Assembly (NCBI RefSeq): GCF_014851395.1
Contig: NW_024041484.1
Location: 4,474,183-4,538,182, forward strand
Length of the DNA stretch: 64,000 bases
Reading direction: 5' to 3'
DNA from: Micropterus salmoides
Taxonomy: Eukaryota; Chordata; Actinopteri; Centrarchiformes; Centrarchidae
Shown here: positions 12,011 to 23,700 of the stretch, piece by piece
How positions within the stretch are numbered: position 1 is the stretch's first letter
Layout of the letters: the number at the start of each line of letters is the position of its first letter
Program-made: the position numbers and the translations under genes
The notes under the pieces: generated by a model
The model's input: only the letters and a program-made list of their open reading frames with translations
Database searches by the model: none
Told to the model about the DNA's origin: nothing

Positions 12011-12623
12011 AGGCCCGTGTCCACTAAAGCGTTTTTTTTGACGACAGCGTCTATTTTCAATTCATTGCAATGGGAGCGCAGCGTTTTTCCAAGCTGGTAA
12101 AAACGGCAGCAGCGTGACGAGGCGCTGATTTTTTTTTCGGTCGCAGACAGCTGAAAAATGTTCAACTTTGGGAAAAAACGCTGCACTCGTCACTGTCACT
12201 TTTTACACAGACGTCCAATCACAGTAGAGGAGGGCCGGGACAAATACCACACCGTAGCAACGGTTACTATTCTGGAACCGGGCTTCGTCCTCTTGGACTA
12301 AACGGTGGCACTCGCCGAGATGTTTCCTAGCCTACAAAATCTTAAACCCACATATTGCCAGTCCGTCCTCTCTCTCTACCTGCTTCAGACTTCTCTTCAT
12401 ACAGAGCATGGGCCAGAGCAAGTACTGTACTCTGTTTTGACATTTTTACATCCAGTAAACTTAGGTAGAACTACTTGCAACTACGGATTTTATATCATAG
12501 CAACCAAAGCCGGAGGAAAAATGCTGCGCCTCAAAAACGCCCGCCAGCGCTCCCTACTGGGCGTTTTCAGAAGAGCAGGTGGCGTTTTCAGCTGGCAAAA
12601 AATGCATTGGTGGACACGAGCCC
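12011..12623. mobile_element. PIF/Harbinger-like MITE (613 bp), TAA target duplication
   Basis: The ends AGGCCCGTGTCCAC and (reverse complement of the right end) GGGCTCGTGTCCAC are inverted. TAA flanks it on both sides (12008-12010 and 12624-12626), the 3-bp duplication typical of Harbinger elements. GCGTTTTT-like motifs recur near both ends. The 115- and 88-codon plus frames inside have no domain. It abuts the previous element with at most two bases between them. Confidence 0.75.
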
Positions 12624-13103
12624 TAAAGAGGCTATCAACAATAACTATGTGAGGTACTTTTTCGACAAAAAAAGAACACATTACTGGCTAAATGCTTGGT
12701 TTATTAAAACATCACTGCAGATAATATTCAGGCTTCACTGAATCACTGAGAGAGGGAGAAGAGAGAGAAAAGGTTAGACAAACACATCTGTAAAGATCCT
12801 CAGTCATCCAGGTCACAGCTTTTGCTGCTGATGTTGGCATCAGTTACTAGATAGTTTGTTAGTTAGTGATTGTTTTTATTTTCTCAAACACAGGAACTTT
12901 GATGATGATGTGTTATGAATTTGTACATAGTAATTATGTAATTAGTGTAAACATATCCAGTAAATATTGAGTGTTCACCAATATGGTCCATTCAACCACT
13001 ATGATGTATTAAAGTCCTAGCTGCTGATCGAAGCTATACTTTTAAAAGTGAGACAGGTATAATAAGTATTAACTCTGAAACAGTATTATTTCTTATTCTG
13101 AAG

Positions 13104-13392
13104 TGGTGGATAGCGCTGTGGCCTCACAGCATGAAGGTCGCCGGTTCAAACCCTGGTTTCCCCGGCCTTTCTGTCTGTTTCTGTATTGCATGTTCTCCCC
13201 TTTTCTGTGTGGGTTCCCGCCGGGTGCTCCGGCCCGCTCACACCATACGGCTTATTGGTGACCTAAATTGTCCTTAGGTGTGAGTGTGACTGGTTGTTTG
13301 TCTATGTTTAGCCACCTTTCGCCCGATGTCAGCTGGGATTGGCTCCAGCCCCCTCTCTGTACGCAGGATAAGCACTTGACGATGGATGGATG
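13104..13392 (+). mobile_element. tRNA-derived SINE, plus orientation
   Basis: The head has an A-box-like GTGGATAGCGCTGTGGCC and a B-box-like CCGGTTCAAACCCTGG. The body contains TGTGTGGGTTCCCGCCGGGT and the tail GCAGGATAAGCACTTGACGA followed by ATGGATGGATG. This is the classic arrangement of a widespread fish SINE group with a GGATGG-type tail. It is probably the same broad group as the minus-strand copy at 5318-5512. Confidence 0.88.
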
Positions 13393-16300
13393 TCTTCTAC
13401 TTGCATCAGTGTCAAGTATTGAGGAAAGAAGGAATGTAGAGGCTAAGGGAAGAAAGACGGGATGCAGATACTGAAAGAATGGAAAGAAAATAATATAACA
13501 TTTTACGTATAATTTAATAACAAATGGTATATTATAATAGGCATTTACAATCCTGTGTTGTTTTCTATCTCACCATGGTCCACTCAGCCCTCCTGACCTT
13601 TAGCATCACTGTTCCTCCACCATGCAGAACCTACTGCTCTAATATAATACATGCTTACTATGAAGATTGCTTTTATAATATGTTAGTATACTACTTTTCG
13701 TGGTAGGGGTAAATCTCCATTTATTTCTCTAAATTGAAACCTATTTCACTTTCTATTTAAATTTCCTTATAAACTACTTGTTTCAATCTCTATTTGGTTC
13801 CCTTTACTCCAAAATGGATATTCTATAAGCCCCATTAACATGTCTAAATAAAATAAAATCCCCTACCCCTCCAAAAAATAAATTACATTTTGAAGTCTTT
13901 TATTCATACAAGCATCACTAACATTTTAAATAAAATTAAATACCACCCCCCAAAAATACGTTTTGAAGTATGTTATTCAAATCCAACAAGTTTGGATGAA
14001 ATGGCCTTATGGGAACGTATTGTAAAAATAAATGAATAGGCTGCCTCTGTTTATATTGTGTGTTGCTAACCTTGTCCATTGCCAGTATCCTAATTTGTTT
14101 GTTAATTTGTTAACTGTTAATGTCGCTAAATCTTCTAATTTAGTGGATGAATCCACTAACATTATTTAATACACGTTAACTTGATTCAATAATATATAAT
14201 CTCATTCTTTACATGTGTTACCTTTTAAACGTGAGTCCCAAATAGCATTGTCTACTGCAGCTCCGCTCCGCTGCTAGCGTTTGCTGCTGACTTACGGGAA
14301 CTATTTAGACACTCCATGATCCGCCATTGAAAAACTGGTCCATTGGAGTAAACGGAGATGACAGAACTTCCTCCATTTTTGACTCCATTCCCTCAAAGAT
14401 CAGCAATATCAAGATGGTTTGCAATTGTTCAACCTTCAAAATTCACCTTCCGAAGTTAACGAAGGCTTCAATCTCACAAAGCTCAACATCGATTTACTTT
14501 ATCTCTGGCATTCCATTGCAGTTAATTAATTTTGTAGTTATAAATGATGTGTGACTGGACCTTCATCATGCTCCCCACCTTCACTCAGGGAGGATCATAA
14601 AATCTTTTAGCACTATAGCCCATTTACATCTACAAGCCTGTTAATCCTTAATATTATTTTTATTTTACTTTATTATCTTTTCATGCGATCCATGCTTGCT
14701 TGCCTATCTTGCTGGTTTGATTCCAGTGCCTTTCAGAAATTATTTCTCAAATCTCAGACAGCAGAGCTTCCCACAGGCACTTGAACGCACCCACTTGGAA
14801 AACTTGTCAAATCAATTTGCCCCTTAGAATGCATTACCACAGCTGATCAGATTATGTGATAGATCTTATCTACTTATCTGAAGCATGATTTCAGATGTCA
14901 GCAAGTTGATCTTTACATAAGAATGAAAGCAAATAGCTTTATATCAATTTAAAAACTTTTGGGATGTTTTCTAAAAATGTGTGCCCAATATTGCCTCTAT
15001 CTATGTGATAAAAGTACTATCATGTTGTGTTTAAGTGTGTTGACATATTGTTCTGAGGTCTCCCTCCAGTCTACTGACATCTCTTTTTACAGGTCGCTCT
15101 CTGCTAAATGTTTTGTCTTGGTCCTCCAACTGGATGGCAATCTCATTAATCTGCTGGTTGACTTCGCCACCCCTGTCATTCCTCTCTGGCCCTCAAATAA
15201 TGGGCCTCTATTATGTCGACCAGTGTGTAATCGCACAGACTCGCAGAACAGTAGGATGGCTTGGGTCCCATCATGGCCCTGTAATGCTCTGAGCACTGCA
15301 CATGTATCGCATTTGTTTCCCAGATCAGTGAAAATACAGGTCGCAAGTAACACATACTGTGAGAAGGCAAAGTAAAGAAAAGTTATGTGTCTAGAATAGA
15401 ATGTAACTTGTAAATATCTCTAACTTTTCAATATTTTAATATATTCTTTTCAATAGTTGTTTCTAACATGCCACAATTAAAGGACCCACATTGAGAAAAC
15501 ACAGTTTGCAATTAAAGCCACAGCCAATGAGAAGATCAATATTAATGTTTTTTCTGTATGTCCTGGCCTGGTTCCAGACATCTCAGTCACTGCCCACATT
15601 TGTTTCAGTGATTCAAGTTGGTTGGGCGGATACATCACCCACTACTAGTTGGTGAAGACAAAACAGAACAAACAGACAGAAATGATAAACTGATAGAAAA
15701 ATTGCATTTTGGTCTGAGTATCAGGCTACAATGTAGCCTAAAGAAATAGCAGACATAGCCTAGCTTAGCACAGAGTGGAACCAGGGAGAAAAGGCTAGCC
15801 TATAGCTGCGCCAACAATAAAAGAACAAGCCAAAAAACAATGATAATGTTTAGACATAACTATGAAGCTAATAAGGATACATTTATTAAAGCAGCAGTAA
15901 GTACAATTTTGGAACAAAGTGTAATGCAACACAGGTTTCTAGGAGTGTTATTTGCACAGTACAAAATATTTTAATAAAAATACCAAAATATAAACACTGT
16001 CAGTAGCATTCTGTTTTTGTTTTACATGACTTATAAGACCAGGAAGCCAAACGTGAGCGTCTGTGTTACCATACCTTTGTCAGTCTGGCTGACTTGTCAG
16101 CTGAGATGGTCTAATAGACACATTACAGACATTCCTGATGAAAAAAATATATTATAAAATGATTGTTGTCGGGCCAAGAGAAGTGTGCTTTGTCTTACTG
16201 GACAGATTTAAAGGCTAAGAGGAGATAAGATAATAGAAGGGAAATCTTGTCTGCATGTCCACAGGCTGTGATTGCTCAGCAGTATGCTAGGTCACGGAGA

Positions 16301-16599
16301 GATATAACGGAGACACCTGTTGATTCCATTTCAAATTGAACATGTGGATTCCATTACACTAATAGAGTGTACACCTTGAGCGAGTCATGATTCAATGATG
16401 ATGAATTGTAAGGCATCAGAAAGGCATTGGAGAGTAATATTGGTTGGTTTCTCAGTCTGTAATAGAATTCTCCCATGAGCTCATGGGGTCTGGTTGGTTT
16501 TGTAGCCAATGTAGATTAGCCACACTACTAACTTTTGCAGTAGTAGTAACAATATTTGAAATTTGACATTCCAACTAAAGGGTATTTTATTTCAGCTCT
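13393..16599. other. Long stretch without recognised genes
   Basis: AT-rich sequence. Around 15735-15830 there is a 'TAGCCTAGCTTAGCACAGAG'-type segment like a common fish repeat. The frame at 14959-15375 (138 codons) has no domain I know. Nothing else is supportable. Confidence 0.4.
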
Positions 16600-17320
16600 A
16601 GGAAACCAATGTAGTCATCGTGACGTCACCTGTTGGTTTGTGGACTGCCGTTTTGAAGTCTTGAGTTTGGCGTTTGAGTTATGCGCCATGTTAATTTTTT
16701 GCAACCAGGAAGTGCCCAGAAGTGACCATATTTGGGCGAGACGGTGGAGCCAACGGCCGTTTATGGAGCTAGCTAGCTTGCTTAGCAAGGTACATCTGTA
16801 ATTCACGTTAACTGTCATTTTAACAGGGCTGACAATTTAGTCAGCCCTGTCAGTCTTAAAACTAAATTTACTCACCAGAGAAAGTGAACAGCCAACTCCT
16901 AATAAGCTTTTTCAATGGCACTGGTTATACCACTGGTTATACCTACACAGTGCTATAGGAACAAGTCTCTTTAGCCTGATTGACAAGTCGCCATGGTAAC
17001 AACTTGTCAATGACAGATAATCCCGCCCTGAAGCGTACTCTGCTTTATGGTCTATTTTCCTCTAAATGGGACCATAATTTTCTAAATGAACACCGTGTTG
17101 TATTGAAGAAGACTTGAAACTAGAGATTGAGACCATAAACTCAATTAGGAAAGTGTTTACTGAGGTAATAAATCAGCTGAGAAGTAGGTCTTTTTTACCA
17201 TTATTTCTAATGGAGCCGGACTTGTTTTTGCAATCAGAAGAGTCGCCCCCTGCTGTCCGTTAGAGAGAATGCAGTTTTAAGCTCCGTCTGCATGGTTTCA
17301 CTTTTCAGACCCAGAGGTTG
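16600..17320. repeat. Interspersed repeat, unnamed fish family
   Basis: The blocks 'GAGACCATAAACTCA', 'TTTACTGAGGTAATAAATCA' and 'AGAGTCGCCCCCTGCTG' match a repeat I know to be very common in percomorph genomes. A perfect 11-bp stem-loop lies at 16823-16850. I cannot fix its exact ends or class from this single copy. Confidence 0.5.
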
Positions 17321-17603
17321 CCGCTGAGATTAGAGAAATAACATTTGACAACCACTCATCACATAACTATAAATGTTGAGTTTCTAATTAATTTATTTTT
17401 AAATACTTATGTTTTGCTGTCCCAACGTTACTTCTTACTGGCCCCGGGCCATCGTTATTGTCGAGCCCTGTATATACAGTAAATGCCCTGTCTGGGATAC
17501 AGGGTTGGTACATAGCAACTGTGGTTTGGTTTGGTTAAGGCTGGAGAAAGATTGTGGTATGGCAACTAAAATAGGTTTAAGGTTATACAGATTTGCATAT
17601 ATT

Positions 17604-17625
17604 TATATATATATATATATATATT
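17604..17625. repeat. (TA)n microsatellite
   Basis: About eleven TA units in a row. Confidence 0.9.
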
Positions 17626-17642
17626 TTAAAACACAAATGTTA

Positions 17643-17900
17643 AGAGGTGGTATTATGCTTTTTGTCTTTTTCCGTCTCCTTTATTAAGTTATATCTCTTT
17701 TTTGTGCATGTAATAGGTTTGCAAAGTGAAAAAGCCCAAAGTCCAGCCCAAAGAGAGTTCATCTCCCACAGAAAACTCTGTTCTGAACTGCCTGAAAACA
17801 GCTCATTTGTAGTCCAGCCGCTTCCCTTTCATCAACCCTTGGGCCCATCAGCAACAAGATGTGTTTTCCCTCCAGGTGTGGATCAGTGTTCAAGTCAAAT
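17643..17900. repeat. Interspersed repeat family X, copy 1 (left end)
   Basis: This shares 'GAGGTGGTATTATGCTTTTT', 'TTTTTTGTGCATGTAA' and 'GAAAAAGCCCAAAGTCCAGC' with 38822-39080, so it is one family. Remembered fish members of this type end in a complementary 'GAGCATAATATGACC' sequence, which suggests a DNA element with short TIRs. Only the left part is present here. Confidence 0.7.
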
Positions 17901-18344
17901 ATAGCACCAGGGTGCGAATTATACAATGTTTCAACTTACTATTTTTTTTAGGAAATATCTTCTTTCCTCTTGCTCATGTTGACTGTGAATGCAATATAAT
18001 CTGGGTTCAATAAAGCAGTAGTCACACATTGTTGGGGAATTGGGAATTGCTGTATCTCTTCCCTGCTCTATATAAAAAGGGGAATGAGATGACTTTCTTG
18101 AATTGGCGCTACATAAATAACACTGAAACTGAATACATTTGAAATAACAAACCTGGATTTTAACATTTATCTGGGCAGGTAAAACTCCGGAATTCCAGAG
18201 TGAAAACAAATGGCTGCTTATTGTAAAAAGACTCACAGAAGACTTAAAATGAAATAAAGAACTCCATATTTATGTCAAACTGTATCTCTACAATAATAAT
18301 AATTCACTGCTCATGCCTAAGCACCAGTGTTAGCTAACAATTAA

Positions 18345-19618
18345 AAGGGCATTATGTAGTTTCCAGCGGCCACTAGCGGAGCGGTTCTAAGATTGCAACC
18401 AGGTGTGTGCTCGTACGCGTGCTCGCTTGAACTCATGAGTGAGCATAATCCGAAACCAGTTTCATACAGAAATACCACAATAAACGCAGGAACACCAGCA
18501 GGCGGGCTGTGGCTTTTATCTAGACATGTTCAGGCCATAGGTTCAGGCTCTGTTTCTTCAACGTTCCCGTCTCAGAGGCAGATCAACACCGGCGCCGTAC
18601 CTTTCATTCAGCGCAGCCAGCCGCATATTTGGCAGCAGCTATAGAGAGACAGAGAGAACAGTGCTAGAAACTCAGGTAAACTCCCACTGCAATGTTACAG
18701 TAATAGTTTTAGCAACTGTAGGTTGAACTAATCCATGCTGGTTACATGATCACGTTACATTTACTGCATTTAGCCGACGTGCTACATCGTTAGCTCACCT
18801 GCTGCTTTTCAGTAACGTTTACCATCTTTACTATCTGTGAATCTGTCACCGGAGGCTCAGCAATGTCAGCACAGCTACATGTATTGGATGATAATGAAAT
18901 GGTTAGTGAGCTGGAATGGATATCATAACGAGATTGTGTCACACTTTATAACAGTTAGACCGCAGTAAATAACTGTTAGTGGACGGCTCTTCCTTCCTCT
19001 GGGTTGTTGTGACCGTTTTGTTGCACTGTTTTATGTCATGTGGGTCACGTTAGTTACAGCGACTGAGAGGTTGAGAAGCTGGCAAAATAAACATAAACTG
19101 AATGTTACCAAGAAAACAGCGGCAGGTCGTGTCAGCGTTAGTTGGTGAAGTAATGTGGAAAGCTAACGTTATATAACTTTGCACCGGATAACATTAGCAA
19201 CTGCTCGGCGTTAGACGGTGAGCTAATGTGACTTTCTATGTGTTTGTCCAGCTTTACTAACTCACTCACTTACTTCTTACTCGATATCATCTGAACCTGT
19301 TTGGTCTGATGGGCTTCAGCACATAAACCCTGATTGTTGTTTTGGATCCTTACGTGGAGCCTGTGTTTTGCTGTGAGCCAGTTGTTTTATGGTGTTAGTG
19401 GACATGCTGTCGTGTTGTCGCTGTAGTACAAGAGAGGCTCAGGAGCGTGCACAGGGCTGAATCCGACCCAGAGACCCCACATTAAAAGCAGAATATTGGC
19501 TGATGCAAGAAAGAGAGAAAACAGGTGTGTGCTTCATTTCTAAGTGAGTTTTGAGGCCACTGATAATCAGGCAATGAAAATTTGATTAATTTCATTGAAA
19601 AACTTACATATAGTCCCT
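18345..19618. mobile_element. piggyBac-like non-autonomous element flanked by TTAA (about 1.27 kb)
   Basis: The left end AAGGGCATTATGTAG and the reverse complement of the right end (AGGGACTATATGTAAG) are inverted. TTAA flanks both sides (18341-18344 and 19619-19622), the target duplication of piggyBac elements. The body (for example CAGAGGCAGATCAACACCGG) is a well-known multi-copy fish sequence. The only frame of note (18393-18644) has no transposase features. The superfamily call rests on TTAA and short TIRs only. Confidence 0.6.
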
Positions 19619-20077
19619 TTAAAATATGGATAGTGGTAATGAAATGATATGATATGATGCTATCAGCTAGATAACATCACATAGCACATATTAAGTAAAA
19701 GAAATGGTAATTACAAAACGCTGAAGGTAGGAAAGTTAAATGTATTAAATAAGCTAGATTGCTAACTACTGACATTAACTTACAGTGTCTCCACCAGCGT
19801 GTGGTGTGCTGGACTGGAGCAGCTGCCGCTGTGAGTGATGTGGGCAGACAAGACGTTCACCTACCTTCAATGTTAGGAAACGGTATGGTCCATTTTAGGG
19901 GTGTCAGAAATCGTATTTCAAGTTTCTTGAATATGAGGCATGAATATGGTAAATGTATTGTAATATTTATAATTACAGGTAAGAACGACCCCCCTGAACT
20001 GTTGTTTTTGCCTTTTCTGGGGGGTCCAAGCCTTAATTAAGGGTGGTCAGACCCCCCAATCCACCTGTAAGTCGAAC

Positions 20078-20144
20078 TATGTTGTCGAGCATACTGGTCC
20101 CAAGGACACGTGAACAGTATATAGCCAGTATGTTCGACAACATA
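20078..20144. repeat. Inverted repeat / hairpin
   Basis: The arms 20078-20097 and 20125-20144 pair at 19 of 20 positions around a 27-nt loop (core ATGTTGTCGAGCATACTGG against its complement). Confidence 0.85.
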
Positions 20145-20189
20145 ATAGCTCCATAATAACATAATTAATAACACTTTATTCTGTTTTAT

Positions 20190-20325
20190 TGCCAATTTTA
20201 CATTTTATTTTAAAATAAAAAATGTTGTCCTTTTATATAAATTTCCTCTGTATGTAGCATGGACAGGGCTATAATTTCATTTAATTTTCCAATCCTGTAT
20301 TGTATAATGACAGTAAAGCTGAACC
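20190..20325 (+). mobile_element. LINE 3' tail
   Basis: The segment ending 'TGTATAATGACAGTAAAGCT' then 'GAACCTTGAAC' matches the polyadenylation-like tail of L2/CR1-group fish LINEs ('...ATGACAATAAAGTTGAACTT'). It carries no coding part. Confidence 0.5.
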
Positions 20326-21214
20326 TTGAACGTAGTCACTACATCAAGTCAATAAATGTTCTTTTTATCACTGGGATACTGTGTGGTCTTCATCTAAAGT
20401 AACTGCTCCCTATTAATTCCAGTGAGAAAGAGGAGCGCGTAGAACACATCTACATGTTCACCACAATTAAGGAACAATTTTTCATATGAATTGCTCCTAA
20501 TCTGTGTGACTCCTCTGTTTAACATTAATTGGCTCATTAAATCACTGCCAGCAGGCTGACACGAGTGTGAGATTAATAAACTCTGTGTCTGTGGTGTGGA
20601 GAAATCCTTGCAGGGTCAGTGGAGCTGCAATTTGGTCGTTGCGAAGGGTCGTGAGATAGATGACGAACACAGGTAAGAACGCCTCTAAATTAAAGAAACT
20701 TTTAGGCTCACTCATCTGTGATTAATCTGAAGTAGAAGTGAAGAAGGAGTGAGGCCAGAGAAATACAGTTCTTTTCAACAAATGAATCATTGGTCTGTGC
20801 TAAAAATAGCCAGAGAAAGCACATCAGTCTACAAGGAAGCTAGATTAGCTGCTATATTAGTCACCAGGTCTCCACTACAGTCCCACAAGTGCTGGTGATT
20901 GCTTTTGTTTCCTCCCCCGGAAAATTACTAAAAGCCCATAACAGTGAGTAGGAACACTGTATTACTTTACAGGGCTGCACAGCATAAGCTGGAGGTTGAG
21001 GGAGAGCACTGCTTGACTATCTTAGTCAAACTGTCAATCTTTACATAAAGAAGATAAAATATTATAATATTATGATCCTCATTTACACATATCTGTCAAG
21101 ACTGGTAGTACATTTTTAAATTACATGGTAAAAATTGGTTCCATTGTATTGTTTTCATTTTGACAATATAAACCCCAGTAACACTGCTCTCAATAATTGC
21201 CACATTAGTGTATA
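20326..21214. other. Unannotated; one candidate short exon
   Basis: No repeat recognised. A 59-bp stretch at 20614-20672 is bordered by CAG and GTAAGA and is discussed as a finding. Confidence 0.4.
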
Positions 21215-21384
21215 AAAGGGGCATTCCACTGATTTTTACAAATTAAGCTATCACAAGTTATAATTTCCAGCTAAACAATGACCTGAAACTCAATATAAAT
21301 CTGACAACACCAGGGTTTTCCCCAGACTTGAAAAAGCTCCTTCAGAGCTGCAGAAGACAGTATACATCTGTTTGTGAAGAAAAT

Positions 21385-22135
21385 GTAGGGCAACTGGATG
21401 TTTCAAATCTTATCCAAGAGGCTTCTTTGATTCTGATTGACTGGCAGGGTTCCCAGGTATTTAACCTGTGAAGCCTTGAATAAAGTGTTTGACATCATAC
21501 TCCACAAACTGGAAACACATCAGTGCAATGCAGTATTGGAGAAAGTCACTGATTTCATCAAAAAGCACAGCTATCTCAACATGCCAAAAGCAAGATAGAC
21601 GCGGAAATTCCAAAATCTAAAATCACGAGCTGGCAACACTAAGAAAGCAGGAGAACTTACCTGGAGGCAAAAGAAAGATGATTTCACTCTGCCTGAAATG
21701 CAGACCACATCCGTGAAGAACCTGTCAGATAGGGAACTTACCCAATCTGAGAAAGACATCCTAGCCAAAGGATTAAACTTCGCCATCACACCATAGCAGC
21801 AACCGATAGTTGACCTCATCAGGCGAGGATCAAAACCTCACCATCCGACCAGCTGTTAAGGGAAGAGACACAGTGGTCCTTAACACAGCAGACTACCATG
21901 CCAGGGTCAACACACTACTCAACGACACTAATACATAGGAAATGAGAAGAGATCCCACCAGCGGATACAAGTGGTGTCCATCACCTCGATAACAACCCAA
22001 AAGAGGTTAAATAGCTGAGACTTCTTACCCGTCAGTTAGAACTGAAGAAGCCTCTTGGATGAGAGGTGAAACATCTTCAAGTATCTTGGTACAGCTGCCC
22101 TTGATTTAACCCTCCTTTGATACATAATATATCTC
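21385..22135 (+). mobile_element. Penelope-like retroelement, rearranged
   Basis: The termini carry inverted copies of the Penelope-type repeat: ATCCAAGAGGCTTCT at 21412-21426 and its exact complement at 22046-22060. Similarity extends outward and inward (CTGACTGG/ATTTAACCTG against CCGTCAGTTAGAAC/GGTTAAATAG). Between them lie parts of the element's protein: FIKKHSYLNMPKAR, then LTQSEKDILAKGLNFAITP, then VLNTADYHARVNTLLNDTNT. The reverse transcriptase and GIY-YIG domains are absent. This places it in the Neptune/Poseidon-like group of fish Penelope elements. Confidence 0.8.
21540..21965 (+). pseudogene. Penelope-like element N-terminal protein fragment
   Basis: The reading frame gives a lysine-rich segment ending in the conserved 'LSDRELTQSEKDILAKGLNF' block. 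An in-frame TAG follows directly after AITP (about 21794), then 'QQPIVDLI' continues. A further block, 'NTADYHARVNTLL', ends in a TAG (about 21937), followed by 'EMRRDPTSGYK'. These are N-terminal motifs of Penelope-like proteins. Two stops, frame changes and loss of all downstream catalytic parts show it is dead. Confidence 0.75.
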
Positions 22136-22198
22136 TTTTCAAAGGCTGAGTAGTACTTGTTGTGACTAGTACTGTAAAATGGAATAGAGTGCCCCTTT

Positions 22199-23329
22199 AA
22201 ATTGTAATGGACACATGTAAAAAATAAAAAGAACTACTTTAATGCCAATATGTATGGCATTAGAACTATATAGTCATTCCCTGTAAAGGCTTCAACTCCA
22301 TGACACATAGTAGCTGCTTTTGTCTATCAGGGATAAACTAATGGTGACCTGACAGCTAACACTGCTTGCATTTCAGTGGCCACAAGAGAATGCATTGTGT
22401 TTGACACAGACATTAAATGTTACTGCACAACTGGAGTGGAATCACACCAGTAGACCATCACATAATTACTATTGTGCTCATAACCAATCCCTCTGCTGTG
22501 GTTAAATTTTCATATTTCCATAATGGAGGCTACTTTAAAACAACGAGACCATCACACTGCAAGAATAATGTTGAATAAAAAGAATCTGCATTTCTAGTTT
22601 TGCATGTGGCAGAATCCTGTTTTTGGCTCATGAACAAATAATCTCTAACCAGTATAAACGTACCTATTTTGTGTCACATGGGTGCTTTTAAACTCTTTTC
22701 CCTGTGGTTCAGTAGCTTGTACTGCACGCTCCACACACTGTGTTTTATATCAACATATTTGCATAAATTACCATCAAAACACACATCCTGAGGCAAGAAG
22801 GGAAAGTTTGGAAGTGAGAAAGTATTCTGTACACCAAACAAGCATGACATTTACCATTTCCAATGAAAAAACAGAGTTTTCCCTTTACAATGATTACTGT
22901 GATGAATGTAAAACTTATATTAATATGAACATTTTTTGACATATAAACATTTTCATTGCAAGTATGTTTTCATTTATGTTTTTAATTCAAATTTCAAGTA
23001 CTTACACACACATCCCCTTTACATTTTACTGGATATAGATGACTTTATTCAGGTTAGAGGCATATTCCTAGAGAAAATACCTTGTCTGAATTTCTTTATA
23101 TTTAAAAAAAATCATTCATTCATAAAGCTCATTACATTTAAAAATAACCAGAGTTAACCAAAGGGCTGGACAATAAAATAACATAACAATAAAATAAAAA
23201 CCAATAACCAGGTAACCAGTATAACAACACTGTCCCATAAATAAAGAAGTAAAGAAAAAGACATTTTTAATTTTAAAACACAGAGGAGGTAAAGGTGAAG
23301 CATAAAGTCCTGAGAAAACATGTGTCTCT
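22199..23329. other. Unannotated AT-rich stretch
   Basis: No gene or repeat recognised. The overlapping frames at 22682-22942 have no domain. Confidence 0.4.
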
Positions 23330-23700
23330 TAAGTAAAACATAAAATGTTAAGGACACTCAAAGGCCTGTGGAAACTTGTGGTCTTAAGTTTAGTCTGAAA
23401 AAAGTCAACAGAGAGGGGGAACACTTTATTGAATTGTTCCAAAGCTTTGAGGCGGCAACTGCAAACACCCAATCACCCTTACCCCTTAGCCTGGATCGAG
23501 GGTCAGCCATGAGCAGCTGGTGTGAGGAGCTGAGAGATCTGGGGTTGGGGAAGAGGCAGAGGAGCTCAGAGATGTAACTGAAATGCCATCCACGTAAGGC
23601 TTTAAAAAAGAATAATAGTACCTAAACATGACCGGTAACCAATGAAGGGACGCCAGTAAAGGTGGGATTTCTGATGATGTGAAACAAAAAGGTGGTGAGG
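23330..23700 (-). mobile_element. LINE C-terminal fragment (L2-like)
   Basis: The minus strand encodes, across two frames, 'LLASLHWLPV', then 'GYISELL', 'LLMADPRSRLRGKGD' and 'FAVAASKLWN'. This is the tail of an APE-type LINE polyprotein, where the usual order is HWLPV, Y(I/L)SELL, PRSRL, AFAVAAPKLWN. Frameshifts break it. It is a different subfamily from the 1690-2105 fragment. Confidence 0.75.

Larger units (their letters stand above)
21215..22198. mobile_element. Short DNA element split by a Penelope-like element
   Basis: The left end AAAGGGGCATTCCACTGATT and the reverse complement of the right end (AAAGGGGCACTCTATTCCAT) are inverted, and both resemble the ends of a common fish MITE. The two halves (21215-21384 and 22136-22198) are separated by retroelement sequence. 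The right half carries 'AAAGGCTGAGTAGTACTTGT', which belongs to the MITE interior as I know it. Confidence 0.65.

Noticed and set aside
22040..22080. Hammerhead-ribozyme-like GGATGAGAGGTGAAAC in the Penelope terminal repeat
   Set aside because: The family is known to carry such ribozymes, but here the first core bases (CU of CUGAUGA) are changed and no stem fits between GATGA and GAAAC.
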